52,378 nt of DNA from Kiritimatiellia bacterium (GTDB lineage: Bacteria; Verrucomicrobiota; Kiritimatiellia; JAAZAB01). The stretch lies in NCBI GenBank assembly GCA_028715905.1, contig JAQUQV010000010.1, positions 1 through 52,378 of the forward strand, read 5' to 3'. The notes beneath the pieces were generated by a model that saw only the letters and a list, made by a program, of their open reading frames with translations, was not told the DNA's origin and made no database searches. Below are positions 33,648-42,524 of the stretch, piece by piece. The number at the start of each line of letters is the position of its first letter. Position 1 is the first letter of the stretch. Position numbers and translations under genes: made by a program.

Positions 33648-34112
33648 ATGGCAAGCTTAACTTTACAGTCATTGGCAAATGTCAAAGGCGCCCGGCGCGC
33701 CGGAATGCGGGTCGGCTGCGGGCCGAGCTCCGGCAAGGGCAAAACCTGCGGGCGCGGGCACAAGGGGCAGTACGCGCGTTCGGGGCACAAGCATAAACCC
33801 GCTTTTGAAGGCGGACAGATGCGGCTTATCCGGCGTATTCCGAAAAGAGGGTTTGTGAACGCCTTTAAGCGGCCTTATGCCGTTGTCGCTCTCGCGAGCT
33901 TGGCGCGCTTTGCGGATGGCGCGGAAATTACGCCCGAACTGCTTCGCGCGGAAAACATGCTGAAAGGCGCGCGCAAGAAAGTCAAAATCCTCGGTTCGTC
34001 CCCGCTCAAGCAGAAGCTGATTGTGAAAGCGCACGCGTTTAGCCGGCCGGCCAGGCAGAAGATTGAGGAAGCCGGCGGAAAGTGCGTTTTGCTTGAGGCG
34101 CAGCGCGTTTAA
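33648..34112 (+). CDS. rplO: 50S ribosomal protein L15
   Basis: The 154-residue L15. The start at 33648 (MASLTLQSLANVKGARR) follows AGGAT; the open frame extends upstream to 33582 without homology. The Gly-rich N-terminal region (GKGKTCGRGHKGQYARSG) and the GGQMRLIRRIPKRGF segment identify it. It lies 163 bases after rpsE and 59 before secY. Confidence 0.96.
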   Translation: MASLTLQSLANVKGARRAGMRVGCGPSSGKGKTCGRGHKGQYARSGHKHKPAFEGGQMRLIRRIPKRGFVNAFKRPYAVVALASLARFADGAEITPELLRAENMLKGARKKVKILGSSPLKQKLIVKAHAFSRPARQKIEEAGGKCVLLEAQRV

Positions 34113-34127
34113 TCCGCCCGATGCCCG

Positions 34128-34155
34128 CGGTTCAAAATTGATGAAATTTGAACCG
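34128..34155 (+). promoter_or_regulatory. Hairpin ahead of secY
   Basis: CGGTTCAAA (34128-34136) and its complement TTTGAACCG (34147-34155) form a perfect 9-bp stem with a 10-base loop, ending 16 bases before the secY ATG. No T run follows, so a terminator is unlikely. It may mark an RNA processing or control site. Confidence 0.4.
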
Positions 34156-34171
34156 GAAAGCGAAATGAATT

Positions 34172-35530
34172 ATGTTATCGGCCTTTGTTAATTCCTTTAA
34201 AGTAGAGGAACTGCGCAAGCGGATTCTGTTCACTTTCGGCGTCGTTTTTCTCTGCCGCCTCGTGAGCGTTGTGCCGACGCCCGGCGTGGACGCCACGGAA
34301 CTGCAGAATCTTATTCAGCATATTTCCAATCAGGTCGGCGGCGGCCTGCTCGGCCTCGTGGATCTTTTCAGCGGCGGAGCCATGAGCAATTGCGCGGTCG
34401 GGGCGCTGGGCATCATGCCTTACATCAGCGCCTCAATTATTCTGCAATTGATGACGGCCGTGGTTCCTTCGCTGGAACGGCTGGCCCGCGAAGGCGATGT
34501 GGGGCGGCAGAAAATCACGCAATACACCCGTTACCTGACGGTTATCATCTGCGTCATCCAGGGCTATTTCATGGCGATGGCCCTCCAGAACCCGGCCGCC
34601 ATTTTCGGCCGGGACGTCGGTTCAATCGTCAATATTGATTCCGTTTTCGGTTTCCGCCTCCTGACGGTGCTGACGATGACCACCGGCACCGTCATCCTCA
34701 TGTGGCTGGGCGAACAGATCACCCAGAGCGGCATCGGCAACGGAATATCGTTGATTATCACCATCAACATCATCAGCCGTTTGCCCGGCGCGGTGCAGGC
34801 GGCTTTCCGCATGTTCCGGCCGGTCGGCGGCGGCGAGGCCCAGTTCACGGTCTTTCATCTGGTCGGCCTGCTGATCATGATGTTTCTGGTCATCGCCGGC
34901 ACGATTGCGGTTACCCAGGCTCAGCGGAAAATTCCGATCCAGTATGCCAAGCGCGTCGTGGGCCGCAAGGTTTACGGCGGTCAGAGCACTTATATGCCGC
35001 TGCGGGTAAATTATTCCGGCGTTATGCCGATTATTTTCGCCTCGGCCATACTCATGTTTCCGCAGAAAATACTGGAGATGCTCCCGGGCGAGTTTTTTAA
35101 GCACCTTTCCGTGGCGTTTCATATGGAAAAGCCCCTCTACCTCGTGTTGTACGGCCTGATGATTCTTTTCTTTTCCTATTTCTGGGTGGCGACCGTTTTC
35201 AATCCGGTCCAGATAGCCGACGACTTGAAGAAGGCCGGCGGATACGTTCCCGGCATCCGGCCCGGGACGCCGACCGCGGAATTTCTGGACCGCACCATGA
35301 CGCGCATAACCCTGGCCGGCGCAGTATTTCTTACCATCATCGCCATCATTCCGACCATTATGGCCCGGCAGTTTAATATTCCCTGGATTGTCGCTTCTTT
35401 CTTCGGCGGCACCAGCCTGCTGATTGTCGTGGGCGTCATGCTGGATACCATGCGCCAGATTGAGTCGCACCTCGTCATGCGGCATTACGACGGTTTTCTG
35501 AAAAAAGGCAAATTGCGCGGGAGACGCTGA
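34172..35530 (+). CDS. secY: Preprotein translocase subunit SecY
   Basis: The 452-residue channel subunit of the Sec translocon with about ten hydrophobic helices. It has the N-terminal VEELRKRILFTFGVVFLCRL, the plug region with FSGGAMSNCAVGALGIMPYI, and GNGISLIITINIISRLP. Cytoplasmic loops carry KRVVGRKVYGGQSTYMPLRV. It overlaps adk by one base (TGATG). A hairpin lies just upstream. Normal length. Confidence 0.97.
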   Translation: MLSAFVNSFKVEELRKRILFTFGVVFLCRLVSVVPTPGVDATELQNLIQHISNQVGGGLLGLVDLFSGGAMSNCAVGALGIMPYISASIILQLMTAVVPSLERLAREGDVGRQKITQYTRYLTVIICVIQGYFMAMALQNPAAIFGRDVGSIVNIDSVFGFRLLTVLTMTTGTVILMWLGEQITQSGIGNGISLIITINIISRLPGAVQAAFRMFRPVGGGEAQFTVFHLVGLLIMMFLVIAGTIAVTQAQRKIPIQYAKRVVGRKVYGGQSTYMPLRVNYSGVMPIIFASAILMFPQKILEMLPGEFFKHLSVAFHMEKPLYLVLYGLMILFFSYFWVATVFNPVQIADDLKKAGGYVPGIRPGTPTAEFLDRTMTRITLAGAVFLTIIAIIPTIMARQFNIPWIVASFFGGTSLLIVVGVMLDTMRQIESHLVMRHYDGFLKKGKLRGRR

Positions 35531-36201
35531 TGCCAATTCAAGCCATTATTCTTCTGGGCGCGCCGGGCGCCGGCAAAGGTACCATCGCGGATGACGTCTG
35601 CCGCGAAACGGGCTATATTCATTTTTCCACCGGCGACATGCTGCGCGCGGCGATCAAACAGGGCGCGCCGGTCGGCCGCCAGGCCGAACAATATATAAAT
35701 CGGGGCGCGCTGGTGCCGGACAACCTGATAATAGAGATCGTTATGCAGAGAATAGACAGCGGCGGCGCGGCCAAATATGTCTTTGACGGTTTTCCGCGCA
35801 CGTTGGATCAAGCGCGTTTGCTGGACGCGGAGTTTAAAAAACGCGGGGCGTCTTTGAACCGGGCGATTTTGCTGGAGGTGGCGAAGGAAGTGGTTTTGCA
35901 GCGTTTAACCGGCCGGCGGGTTTGCCGTAATTGCGGGGCGAATTTCCATGTTCATAATATCCCTCCGAAAAAGAGCGGAATCTGCGACCATTGCGGCGGC
36001 GCGCTGGAGCAAAGACCCGACGATATGGAGGCCACCATTCTGCACCGGCTGGAAGTTTTTCAACAGCAGACCGCGGCGCTGATCGCCTATTATAAAAGCC
36101 GCGGCATTCTGGCGCGGGTTGATTCATCGCGGCCGAGGAAGCAGACCGCGGCCGATGTTATGAAGCTGCTGGAGCCGCCGCCGGCAAGCTCCGCGGGCTG
36201 A
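35530..36201 (+). CDS. adk: Adenylate kinase
   Basis: Interconverts ATP + AMP and 2 ADP. The 223-residue product has the P-loop LLGAPGAGKGT (residues 8-18), the AMP-binding STGDMLR and DGFPRTLDQA, and a long-form LID domain with two Cys pairs (CRNC and CDHC) that probably bind zinc structurally. The C terminus is slightly extended with proline and serine. It starts on the last base of the secY stop. Presence here between secY and map is classical. Confidence 0.96.
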   Translation: MPIQAIILLGAPGAGKGTIADDVCRETGYIHFSTGDMLRAAIKQGAPVGRQAEQYINRGALVPDNLIIEIVMQRIDSGGAAKYVFDGFPRTLDQARLLDAEFKKRGASLNRAILLEVAKEVVLQRLTGRRVCRNCGANFHVHNIPPKKSGICDHCGGALEQRPDDMEATILHRLEVFQQQTAALIAYYKSRGILARVDSSRPRKQTAADVMKLLEPPPASSAG

Positions 36202-36215
36202 ACGGTTTTATTGAA

Positions 36216-36962
36216 ATGGCAATTGCAAAGGATTCTTTTAAGTTGCAAAAAATGCGCGCCGCGGGTAAATTGACCGCGCAAATATGCGAACAGATTGCGG
36301 CTTATATCTGCCCCGGCATGACGACCGCGGAAATTGACCGGTTCGCGGCCGGATTGATCAAAAAACATGGAGTGAAAAGCGCTTTTCTGGGTTATCGCGG
36401 CTACCCGGGAAACATCTGCGTTTCAATCAACGAGGAGGTAGTGCACGGCATCCCCGGTCCGCGCCGGGTGCGCATCGGCGATATTGTCAGCCTTGATGTC
36501 GGCGTGGTGGCGGATTCGTTTTACGGCGATATGGCCAGGACGGTCATGATCGGTGTTACTGATCCGGCCGTGATCGGCTTGGTTGAGGCTGCGGAAAAGG
36601 CCCTTTACGCCGGCATCGCCAAGGCGGCGGCCGACAACAGGTTGTCGGATATTTCGCATGCCATAGAAAACTGCGCCGGTGCGGCGGGATTTTCCGTGGT
36701 GCGGCAGTTTGTGGGACACGGCATCGGACAAAGCATGCATGAGGAACCCCAAATCCCGAATTTCGGCCGGCCGGGAAAAGGAATGGTTCTGAAAGAAGGC
36801 ATGACCCTGGCCATAGAACCGATGCTTAACATGGGCCGGCCGGAAGTGGATATTCTGGGCGACGGCTGGACTGCGGTAACGCGCGACCGCAAACCGTCGG
36901 CGCATTTTGAGCATACCGTCGCCGTGGGGCGCGAAAAAGCGGAGATTTTAACTTCTTTATAA
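36216..36962 (+). CDS. map: Methionine aminopeptidase, type I
   Basis: Removes the N-terminal Met from nascent proteins. The 248-residue product keeps the five metal ligands: two Asp in SLDVGVVADSFYGDMARTV, His in GHGIGQSMHEEP, Glu in LAIEPML and Glu in HFEHTVAV. The N terminus is the short type Ia form, without an SH3-like extension. It lies 14 bases after adk. infA, which often comes next, is not here; a promoter and rpmJ follow. Confidence 0.96.
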   Translation: MAIAKDSFKLQKMRAAGKLTAQICEQIAAYICPGMTTAEIDRFAAGLIKKHGVKSAFLGYRGYPGNICVSINEEVVHGIPGPRRVRIGDIVSLDVGVVADSFYGDMARTVMIGVTDPAVIGLVEAAEKALYAGIAKAAADNRLSDISHAIENCAGAAGFSVVRQFVGHGIGQSMHEEPQIPNFGRPGKGMVLKEGMTLAIEPMLNMGRPEVDILGDGWTAVTRDRKPSAHFEHTVAVGREKAEILTSL

Positions 36963-36976
36963 AAATTATCTTTTTG

Positions 36977-37005
36977 TTGACACATTTGGAAAAACATACT
37001 AAATT
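36977..37005 (+). promoter_or_regulatory. Promoter ahead of rpmJ-rpsM-rpsK-rpsD-rpoA
   Basis: TTGACA (36977-36982) is followed after 17 bases by TAAATT (37000-37005) in an AT-rich stretch unlike its surroundings. It would give the alpha cluster its own start about 40 bases before rpmJ. Confidence 0.6.
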
Positions 37006-37050
37006 TTCACTTTTTATTGCCGATCTGTAAAATAGTGCGCCTTGCTTCCG

Positions 37051-37164
37051 ATGAAAGTCAAAAGTTCAGTCAAAAAAATTTGCGAGCGATGCAAGATCAT
37101 CAAACGCCGCGGCATTGTCCATATTGTCTGCAGCAATCCGCGGCACAGACAACGCCAAGGTTAG
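37051..37164 (+). CDS. rpmJ: 50S ribosomal protein L36
   Basis: The 37-residue zinc protein of the large subunit: [20 protein letters not shown] then [14 protein letters not shown]. The zinc ligands Cys11, Cys14, Cys27 and His32 are all present, so this is the zinc-binding form. It begins about 45 bases after the promoter at 36977 and ends 13 bases before rpsM. No clear Shine-Dalgarno sequence. Confidence 0.96.
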   Translation: MKVKSSVKKICERCKIIKRRGIVHIVCSNPRHRQRQG

Positions 37165-37177
37165 CCGAGGGTCCTTT

Positions 37178-37582
37178 ATGCCGAAACTAATGGGTATTGA
37201 TATTCCGGGAAAAAAGAAACTAGAGTATTCCTTGTGCTACATTTACGGCATTGGCTTGTCTCGGGCGCAGCAAATTGTCAGGAAAGCCAATATCAATCCG
37301 GACAAGCGGGCGGACCTGCTGACCGGCGAGGAAATAACTAAAATCACCAATATTCTGCAGGACGGCTATGTGCTTGAAGGCGATTTGCGGCGCGAAGTGT
37401 CGCAGAATATCAAGCGCCTCATGAGCGTCGGCTGTTATCGCGGTCTGCGGCACCGCAAGGGGTTGCCGGTTCGCGGCCAGCGCACTCATACGAACGCCAG
37501 GACGCGCAAGGGCCCGCGGAAAACCGTGGGCGTTGTTCGCGGCGAGGCCCGCTCCGTCGCCAAGTCGGATACAAAGGCATGA
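37178..37582 (+). CDS. rpsM: 30S ribosomal protein S13
   Basis: The 134-residue S13, at the subunit interface. The start at 37178 ([19 protein letters not shown]) has GAGG upstream; the open frame to 37115 lies inside rpmJ. Landmarks: [14 protein letters not shown] and the C-terminal [22 protein letters not shown] short tail of about ten residues follows. First of the S13-S11-S4-alpha set. Confidence 0.96.
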   Translation: MPKLMGIDIPGKKKLEYSLCYIYGIGLSRAQQIVRKANINPDKRADLLTGEEITKITNILQDGYVLEGDLRREVSQNIKRLMSVGCYRGLRHRKGLPVRGQRTHTNARTRKGPRKTVGVVRGEARSVAKSDTKA

Positions 37583-37667
37583 TCAAATTTTCTTTAGCCG
37601 CCGGCCGCGCGCCGGCGCTTAATTTTGACCGCGGCCCGGCCGCCTTAAAGAAAGCTGATGGTTGAAA

Positions 37668-38240
37668 ATGACGGACAAGAGCGATAATAAAAAGAAAGCG
37701 GACAATAGCGCCGCGCAAAACAAAGACCGCCGGGAACGGGAAGAGAAAAACAAGGCGGCGGTGGAAGACAAGGCCGCCCAGTCCCAGGGCGCTGCCGGCG
37801 AAAGCAAAAGCGCCCCGGCCGATAAGCCCGCCAATGCGGCCGCGGCTGAGGCCGCCAAAACCGCCCGGGCGGCGCGGAGCAAGACCGTGCGGAATGTGCC
37901 CGCCGGAATTGCGCATATTAACGCGACTTTCAACAACACCCATGTTACCATCACGGATTTAAAGGGAGGCGTATTGGCGTGGAGCAGCGCCGGCCGGATG
38001 GGGTTCAAAGGCGCGCGGAAAAGCACCGCGTATGCGGCAACGGTCGTTGCCCAGGAGGCGGCCAGAATGGTGGCGCCGTACCGGATGCAGGAGCTTGAAG
38101 TGCGCGTTCAGGGGCCCGGCTCGGGGCGCGAATCCGCCATTCGCGCTTTTCAGTCCGCCGGATTTGTGATCACGGTTATCAAGGATGTTACTCCCATGCC
38201 GCACAACGGCTGCCGGCCGCGCAAGAGACGCCGGGTTTAA
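37668..38240 (+). CDS. rpsK: 30S ribosomal protein S11 with long N-terminal extension
   Basis: A platform protein next to the mRNA exit. The conserved core starts at about residue 73 ([20 protein letters not shown]) and ends [16 protein letters not shown]. The usual length is about 129 residues; this reading has 190, with some 60 extra N-terminal residues rich in Lys, Ala, Glu and Asp. No good start codon lies closer to the core: the frame has no ATG or GTG between 37668 and the core except GTG codons at about 37761 and 37887, neither with a clear ribosome binding site. The extension is probably disordered. Confidence 0.9.
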   Translation: MTDKSDNKKKADNSAAQNKDRREREEKNKAAVEDKAAQSQGAAGESKSAPADKPANAAAAEAAKTARAARSKTVRNVPAGIAHINATFNNTHVTITDLKGGVLAWSSAGRMGFKGARKSTAYAATVVAQEAARMVAPYRMQELEVRVQGPGSGRESAIRAFQSAGFVITVIKDVTPMPHNGCRPRKRRRV

Positions 38241-38301
38241 AATGTAAAAGTTGTTCTGGTTTGTTCGCGCGAAATCTCAAGAAGTTGAAAGGATAATATA
38301 C

Positions 38302-38934
38302 GTGGGAAGATATGCAGGACCAGCTTGCCGTATCTGCCGCCGGGAAATGATGAAACTTTTCCTGAAAGGCGAACGATGCAATATGGCGAAATGCCCGATT
38401 GAAACCGGACGCAAAGTGCCGGGCATGCACGGCGAGAAGAGATCCAAAAAACTGTCGGATTACGGCCGCCAGTTCCGCGAGAAGCAGCGCTTGCGCCGTT
38501 TTTACGGATTACAGGAAAATCAATTCAGGATTTTCTTCCAGAAGGCCGCGCGGCACCGCGGCATAACCGGCGAAACACTGCTGCAAATGCTGGAAATGCG
38601 CCTGGATAACCTGGTTTATCGGGTTGGTTTCGCCCGTTCAAGGCGCGCCGCGCGCCAGCTAGTTCTCCACGGGCACCTGCAAGTCAACGGGAAGAAATCC
38701 GATATCCCCTCAATGATTTTGAAACCGGGAGACTGCCTTGACGTCAAGAACAAGAAAAACAGCCGCGATCTTGCGAAAAAATCATTGGATTCCATGGAAG
38801 GCAAATCGGTTTCGCCGTGGCTGCTGGTTGATCGGGGTAATTTTCATGCCGAAATAACGCATCTTCCCACGCGGGATGAAATTGCCCCTCTCGTGGATGA
38901 ACAGTTGGTGGTTGAATTGTGTTCAAAACGGTGA
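38302..38934 (+). CDS. rpsD: 30S ribosomal protein S4, zinc type (GTG start)
   Basis: The 210-residue primary assembly protein. The start is GTG at 38302 (MGRYAGPACRICRRE), with AAAGGA eight bases upstream. The N-terminal domain has a Cys cluster (CRIC, then CNMAKC) typical of zinc-binding S4. The S4 RNA-binding motif is LDNLVYRVGFARSRRAARQL to VNGKKSDIPS. S4 represses the alpha operon in E. coli; the matching pseudoknot was not identified. Confidence 0.96.
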   Translation: MGRYAGPACRICRREMMKLFLKGERCNMAKCPIETGRKVPGMHGEKRSKKLSDYGRQFREKQRLRRFYGLQENQFRIFFQKAARHRGITGETLLQMLEMRLDNLVYRVGFARSRRAARQLVLHGHLQVNGKKSDIPSMILKPGDCLDVKNKKNSRDLAKKSLDSMEGKSVSPWLLVDRGNFHAEITHLPTRDEIAPLVDEQLVVELCSKR

Positions 38935-39063
38935 GGTCATTGGGAAAAAGCGTTGTTGTGAAAAGAGCGTTGCCGCGCGCCGCGCGCCGGCCCGCAGTAT
39001 GCTCTGCGCCGTGCGGTCTGCGCGATGCGTTCCCTGCTATTACTATACGGAAGGATTAATTGA

Positions 39064-40077
39064 ATGACAGCGATAAAAATTGGAAGATTTGAAATGCCGA
39101 AGATGGTCGTCAAGGAAGAACAGACGGCCACCAGCACTTATGCCAAATTCATTGCCGAGCCGTTTGAATCCGGCTTCGGTTACACCATCGGGAATTCGCT
39201 GCGCCGCGTTCTCCTTTCATCGCTTGAAGGCGCGGCGGTTTCCTCCGTTAAAATCGCGGGCGTTTTTCACGAGTTTTCCGCCCTGCCCAACGTTGTTGAA
39301 GATGTTACCGACGTAATCCTCAATCTTAAAAAAGTCCTTTTCAGGATGTATACGCGTTCTCCGCGCCGGCTCATGATAAAAATGCGCGGCCCGGGCGAAG
39401 TGACGGCCGCCAATATTGAAACCGATCAGCACGTGGAAGTTTTAAATCCCTCGCATTATATCGCCACCCTTGCCGAAGACGCCAAGTTTGAGGCGGAGCT
39501 GGAAATATCGCTCGGCCGCGGTTTTAAAACCGCGGAGTGGAAAAACGAGCATGAACAGGAAATCGGCAGCATTCCCGTGGACTGCGTGTTTTCGCCGGTG
39601 CGGCAGGTCAATTTTGCGGTGGAAAATACGCGCGTGGGCCGCCGCACGGATTACGAAAAACTTATCCTGGAAATATGGACCGACGACCGCATCACGCCGG
39701 ATGACGCCCTGGTCCAGGCCGCCAGCATATCGCGGCATCATTTTGACGTTTTCGTGAATTACGACGAGGATTTGCTGGAGTTTGAACAGAAGGAAAGGAT
39801 CGTTGACCGCGATCAGGATGAATTGCGCAAGAAACTTAACATGAGCGTCAACGAAATAGAACTGAGCGTCCGCGCGGCCAATTGCCTGAATAACGCGAAT
39901 ATTCTTTCGGTCGGCGAACTGGCCCAGAAATCGGAAGCGGATATGCTGAAACACAGGAATTTCGGCAAAAAATCGCTGCAGGAAATCATTGACAAACTGC
40001 GCGAATTGGGTTTGTCGTTAAATATGAAATTTGATCCCGAGTTGCTGGCGGCGGGCTCCTCCGCCGAGCGAGCATGA
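39064..40077 (+). CDS. rpoA: DNA-directed RNA polymerase subunit alpha
   Basis: The 337-residue alpha subunit. The N-terminal dimerisation domain has FIAEPFESGFGYTIGNSLRR and LSSLEGAAV; the C-terminal DNA-binding domain (about residues 260-325) has LSVRAANCLNNANILSVGEL and FGKKSLQEIIDKL. AAGGAT lies ahead of the ATG. A GC-rich spacer of 129 bases separates it from rpsD. Normal length. Confidence 0.97.
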   Translation: MTAIKIGRFEMPKMVVKEEQTATSTYAKFIAEPFESGFGYTIGNSLRRVLLSSLEGAAVSSVKIAGVFHEFSALPNVVEDVTDVILNLKKVLFRMYTRSPRRLMIKMRGPGEVTAANIETDQHVEVLNPSHYIATLAEDAKFEAELEISLGRGFKTAEWKNEHEQEIGSIPVDCVFSPVRQVNFAVENTRVGRRTDYEKLILEIWTDDRITPDDALVQAASISRHHFDVFVNYDEDLLEFEQKERIVDRDQDELRKKLNMSVNEIELSVRAANCLNNANILSVGELAQKSEADMLKHRNFGKKSLQEIIDKLRELGLSLNMKFDPELLAAGSSAERA

Positions 40078-40109
40078 GGGATATTAACGTTTCCAGGAGG
40101 CTGTGCTAA

Positions 40110-40526
40110 ATGCGACATAGAATACAATCAAGCCGCTTCGGCCGGAGTTCTTCCCATCAGAAAACCCTGCTGGCGAGCCTGGTCTGCGCTTTGATCAAAG
40201 AGCGCCGGATTGTTACCACCGCGCGGAAGGCGCAGGTGGCCCGCCGGCTGGCCGAGCGGACCATGACGATGGCCAAGAGCGGCACCCTGGCCGCAAGGCG
40301 CCGCGCTCTACGGGTCCTTCATAACAAGCAGGCGGTTAAAATTCTTTTTGCCGATCTCGCCCCGGTTTATAAAGACCGTTCGGGCGGTTACTGCCGCATG
40401 GTGAAAACCGGTTTGAGACGGGGCGATGCTTCCCCCAAGGCCATACTGGAATGGGTTGGACTGAGCCAGATGGATCGCACGAAAAAGAAGCCGGCGGAAG
40501 AAGAAAAAAAACCGGCCGCCTCCTGA
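40110..40526 (+). CDS. rplQ: 50S ribosomal protein L17
   Basis: The 138-residue L17, last gene of the alpha cluster. The core reads MRHRIQSSRFGRSSSHQKTL, LIKERRIVTTARKAQVAR and GGYCRMVKTGLRRGDASPKA. A Lys/Glu/Ala-rich tail of about 20 residues extends the C terminus (KKKPAEEEKKPAAS). A strong CAGGAGG site precedes the ATG. A pilC-like gene follows 53 bases later. Confidence 0.96.
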   Translation: MRHRIQSSRFGRSSSHQKTLLASLVCALIKERRIVTTARKAQVARRLAERTMTMAKSGTLAARRRALRVLHNKQAVKILFADLAPVYKDRSGGYCRMVKTGLRRGDASPKAILEWVGLSQMDRTKKKPAEEEKKPAAS

Positions 40527-40579
40527 CGGTCCGTTGCCGGCGAAAAAAGCCGGAATTCAATTAAACGGGAGCGTGTCAA

Positions 40580-41854
40580 ATGCCGAAGTTCAAATACGCC
40601 GCAACTGATTCGGCAGGCAATGAAAAAAACGGCATCGTTGAAGCCGTGAACCGCCCCGCCGCCCTGCTCCGGCTCAGGGAAATGGGATTGACGGCGGCGA
40701 CCATCACGGATTTTTCCTCTCCCGCGGCCAAGACCGCCGCCGCGCCTGCTCCCCGTCCGCAAAAATCATCGCTTAATCTTTCTTTCTCGCTCGCCGGTCT
40801 CTTGCCGGTGCGGCTCAGCCGGAAACAATTAATGGTGTTTACGCGCCAGTTGGCGACCATGATTGACGCCGGCGTGCCGCTGTTGCGCGCCCTGCAAATC
40901 ATTCAAAAACAGGAAAAAAACGCGGGCCTCAAACGGATGACCGGGGAATTATGCGAAGCGGTTGAAAGCGGCAGCACCTTTGCCGAAGCGCTGGGGCAGC
41001 ATCCGAAAATATTTGACAAGCTGTTTGTCAACATGGTCAAGGCCGGGGAAATAGGCGGCGTGCTGCAGCTGACCCTGGGCCGTCTGGCGGAATTTATTGA
41101 AAAGGCCGAAAAGATCAAGACCAAGGTCAAGGGCGCCATGATATATCCGGTCGTGGTCTTAACCATGGCGCTCGGCATTCTGGCTTTTCTGCTCATCAAA
41201 ATTGTTCCGAAATTCACGGAAATTTTCAAGGATTTGCTGGGCGGCGCGCCGTTGCCGGCCTTGACGCAGTTTGTCGTTAACGCCAGCGAAAGCCTGATGC
41301 ACCGCGCGCCCGTGGTCATCGGCGTTCTGGCCGGGATCATTGTGGTTTTCAACCTCATCGTCCGGACGAAAATCGGCCGTTACTGGTTTGATGTCGTCAA
41401 GCTGAAAATGCCCGTTGTCGGCTCCCTCGTTTTGCGGGTCGGCATTTCGCGTTTTACCAGAACCCTCGGCACTCTGCTGAATTCGGGCGTCCAGATCCTG
41501 CAGGCGTTGAATATTGTCCGTGATACGGCCGGCAACGAGTTCATTGCCAAGGCCGTGCAGTCCATTCATGACAGCATTAAGGAAGGCGAATCGGTGGCCA
41601 CGCCGCTGGAACAATCGGGCGTGTTCCCCACCATGGTGGTGAGCATGATCGCCGTCGGCGAAGAAACCGGCCGCCTGCCGGATATGCTCGTTAAAATTGC
41701 CGAAACCTATGATACCGAGGTGGACGCGGCGGTTGATGGATTGACCTCGGTCATAGAGCCGATTCTTATTATTTTCCTGGCGTTGATCGTCGGCACAATC
41801 GTCATCGCCATGTTCATGCCCATGATCGGGATTATCCAGACCATGGGGAAATAG
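40580..41854 (+). CDS. Type IV pilus / type II secretion inner-membrane protein (PilC/GspF family)
   Basis: A polytopic platform protein that couples the assembly ATPase to pilin or pseudopilin polymerisation. The 424-residue product has two T2SSF domains (about residues 85-205 and 285-410) with the repeat hallmarks FTRQLATMIDAGVPLLRAL and FTRTLGTLLNSGVQILQAL, and three hydrophobic segments (about 185-207, 232-255, 395-418). The N terminus is of the usual kind, with a proline/alanine linker near residues 50-60. No other pilus or secretion gene is nearby, so its system must be encoded elsewhere. It reads on from rplQ with a 53-base gap and may share its transcript. Confidence 0.9.
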   Translation: MPKFKYAATDSAGNEKNGIVEAVNRPAALLRLREMGLTAATITDFSSPAAKTAAAPAPRPQKSSLNLSFSLAGLLPVRLSRKQLMVFTRQLATMIDAGVPLLRALQIIQKQEKNAGLKRMTGELCEAVESGSTFAEALGQHPKIFDKLFVNMVKAGEIGGVLQLTLGRLAEFIEKAEKIKTKVKGAMIYPVVVLTMALGILAFLLIKIVPKFTEIFKDLLGGAPLPALTQFVVNASESLMHRAPVVIGVLAGIIVVFNLIVRTKIGRYWFDVVKLKMPVVGSLVLRVGISRFTRTLGTLLNSGVQILQALNIVRDTAGNEFIAKAVQSIHDSIKEGESVATPLEQSGVFPTMVVSMIAVGEETGRLPDMLVKIAETYDTEVDAAVDGLTSVIEPILIIFLALIVGTIVIAMFMPMIGIIQTMGK

Positions 41855-41946
41855 CGCGTTTTTTAAACAATTATTTCAGAAATCGGGTTTGCAGGATCAA
41901 CAAAAAACGTCAGAAACTGCCGGCCTCATTTTTTCTCAGACCCGAT

Positions 41947-42504
41947 GTGGTCGCAATCAGCCGGGAACTCCTGGGAAAAGGCCTTTTCACCAGGATAAAC
42001 CGCGGCGCGGTTACCGGGGGCATTATTGTTGAAACGGAGGCTTATGCCGGCCCTCATGACTGCGCTTCGCATGCTTATAATGGCAGAATTTCCAGACGCA
42101 CGGCGGTGATGTACCGCCCGGGGCCGGTGGCGTATGTGTATTTATGTTATGGACTTCATTGGCTCTTTAATGTCATCACCAACATTGAAGGCGTGCCGCA
42201 TGCGGTCCTGATCCGGGCGATTCAGCCGGTTGCGGGGCTTGCCTTGATGCTTAAACGGCGGGGCAAAAACAGGGCCGCGGGTTTGACTTCCGGCCCCGCG
42301 ATGCTCGCCCGGGCCCTGGGCATTTGCGGCCGGCATTCCGGCGTCAGCCTGTTGGGAAACGAAATCTGGCTGGAAGAAGGCCGGCGGGTTTCGCCGGAAA
42401 TGATCTGCGCGGTCCCGCGCATTGGCGTTGACTACGCCGGGAAGGATGCCTTGCGGCCCTGGCGGTTTTATCTGCGCGGCAATCCATGGGTCAGCCGGAA
42501 CTGA
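41947..42504 (+). CDS. 3-methyladenine-DNA glycosylase (AAG/MPG family), start uncertain
   Basis: Excises alkylated purines such as 3-methyladenine. The catalytic segment is GGIIVETEAYAGPHDCASHA, with the glutamate of VETEAY expected to activate water; GPVAYVYLCYGLHWLFNV and TSGPAMLARALGI are also family-like. The first ordinary start in frame is GTG at 41947, but upstream codons still look homologous (LPASFFLRPDV, 41917-41949). No ATG, GTG or TTG exists in that frame from 41863 to 41946. So a CTG (41917) or ATC (41896) start, a lost start codon, or a sequence error is possible. No good ribosome binding site precedes any choice. Confidence 0.88.
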   Translation: MVAISRELLGKGLFTRINRGAVTGGIIVETEAYAGPHDCASHAYNGRISRRTAVMYRPGPVAYVYLCYGLHWLFNVITNIEGVPHAVLIRAIQPVAGLALMLKRRGKNRAAGLTSGPAMLARALGICGRHSGVSLLGNEIWLEEGRRVSPEMICAVPRIGVDYAGKDALRPWRFYLRGNPWVSRN

Positions 42505-42524
42505 ACGGCGGATATAAAATTTAA

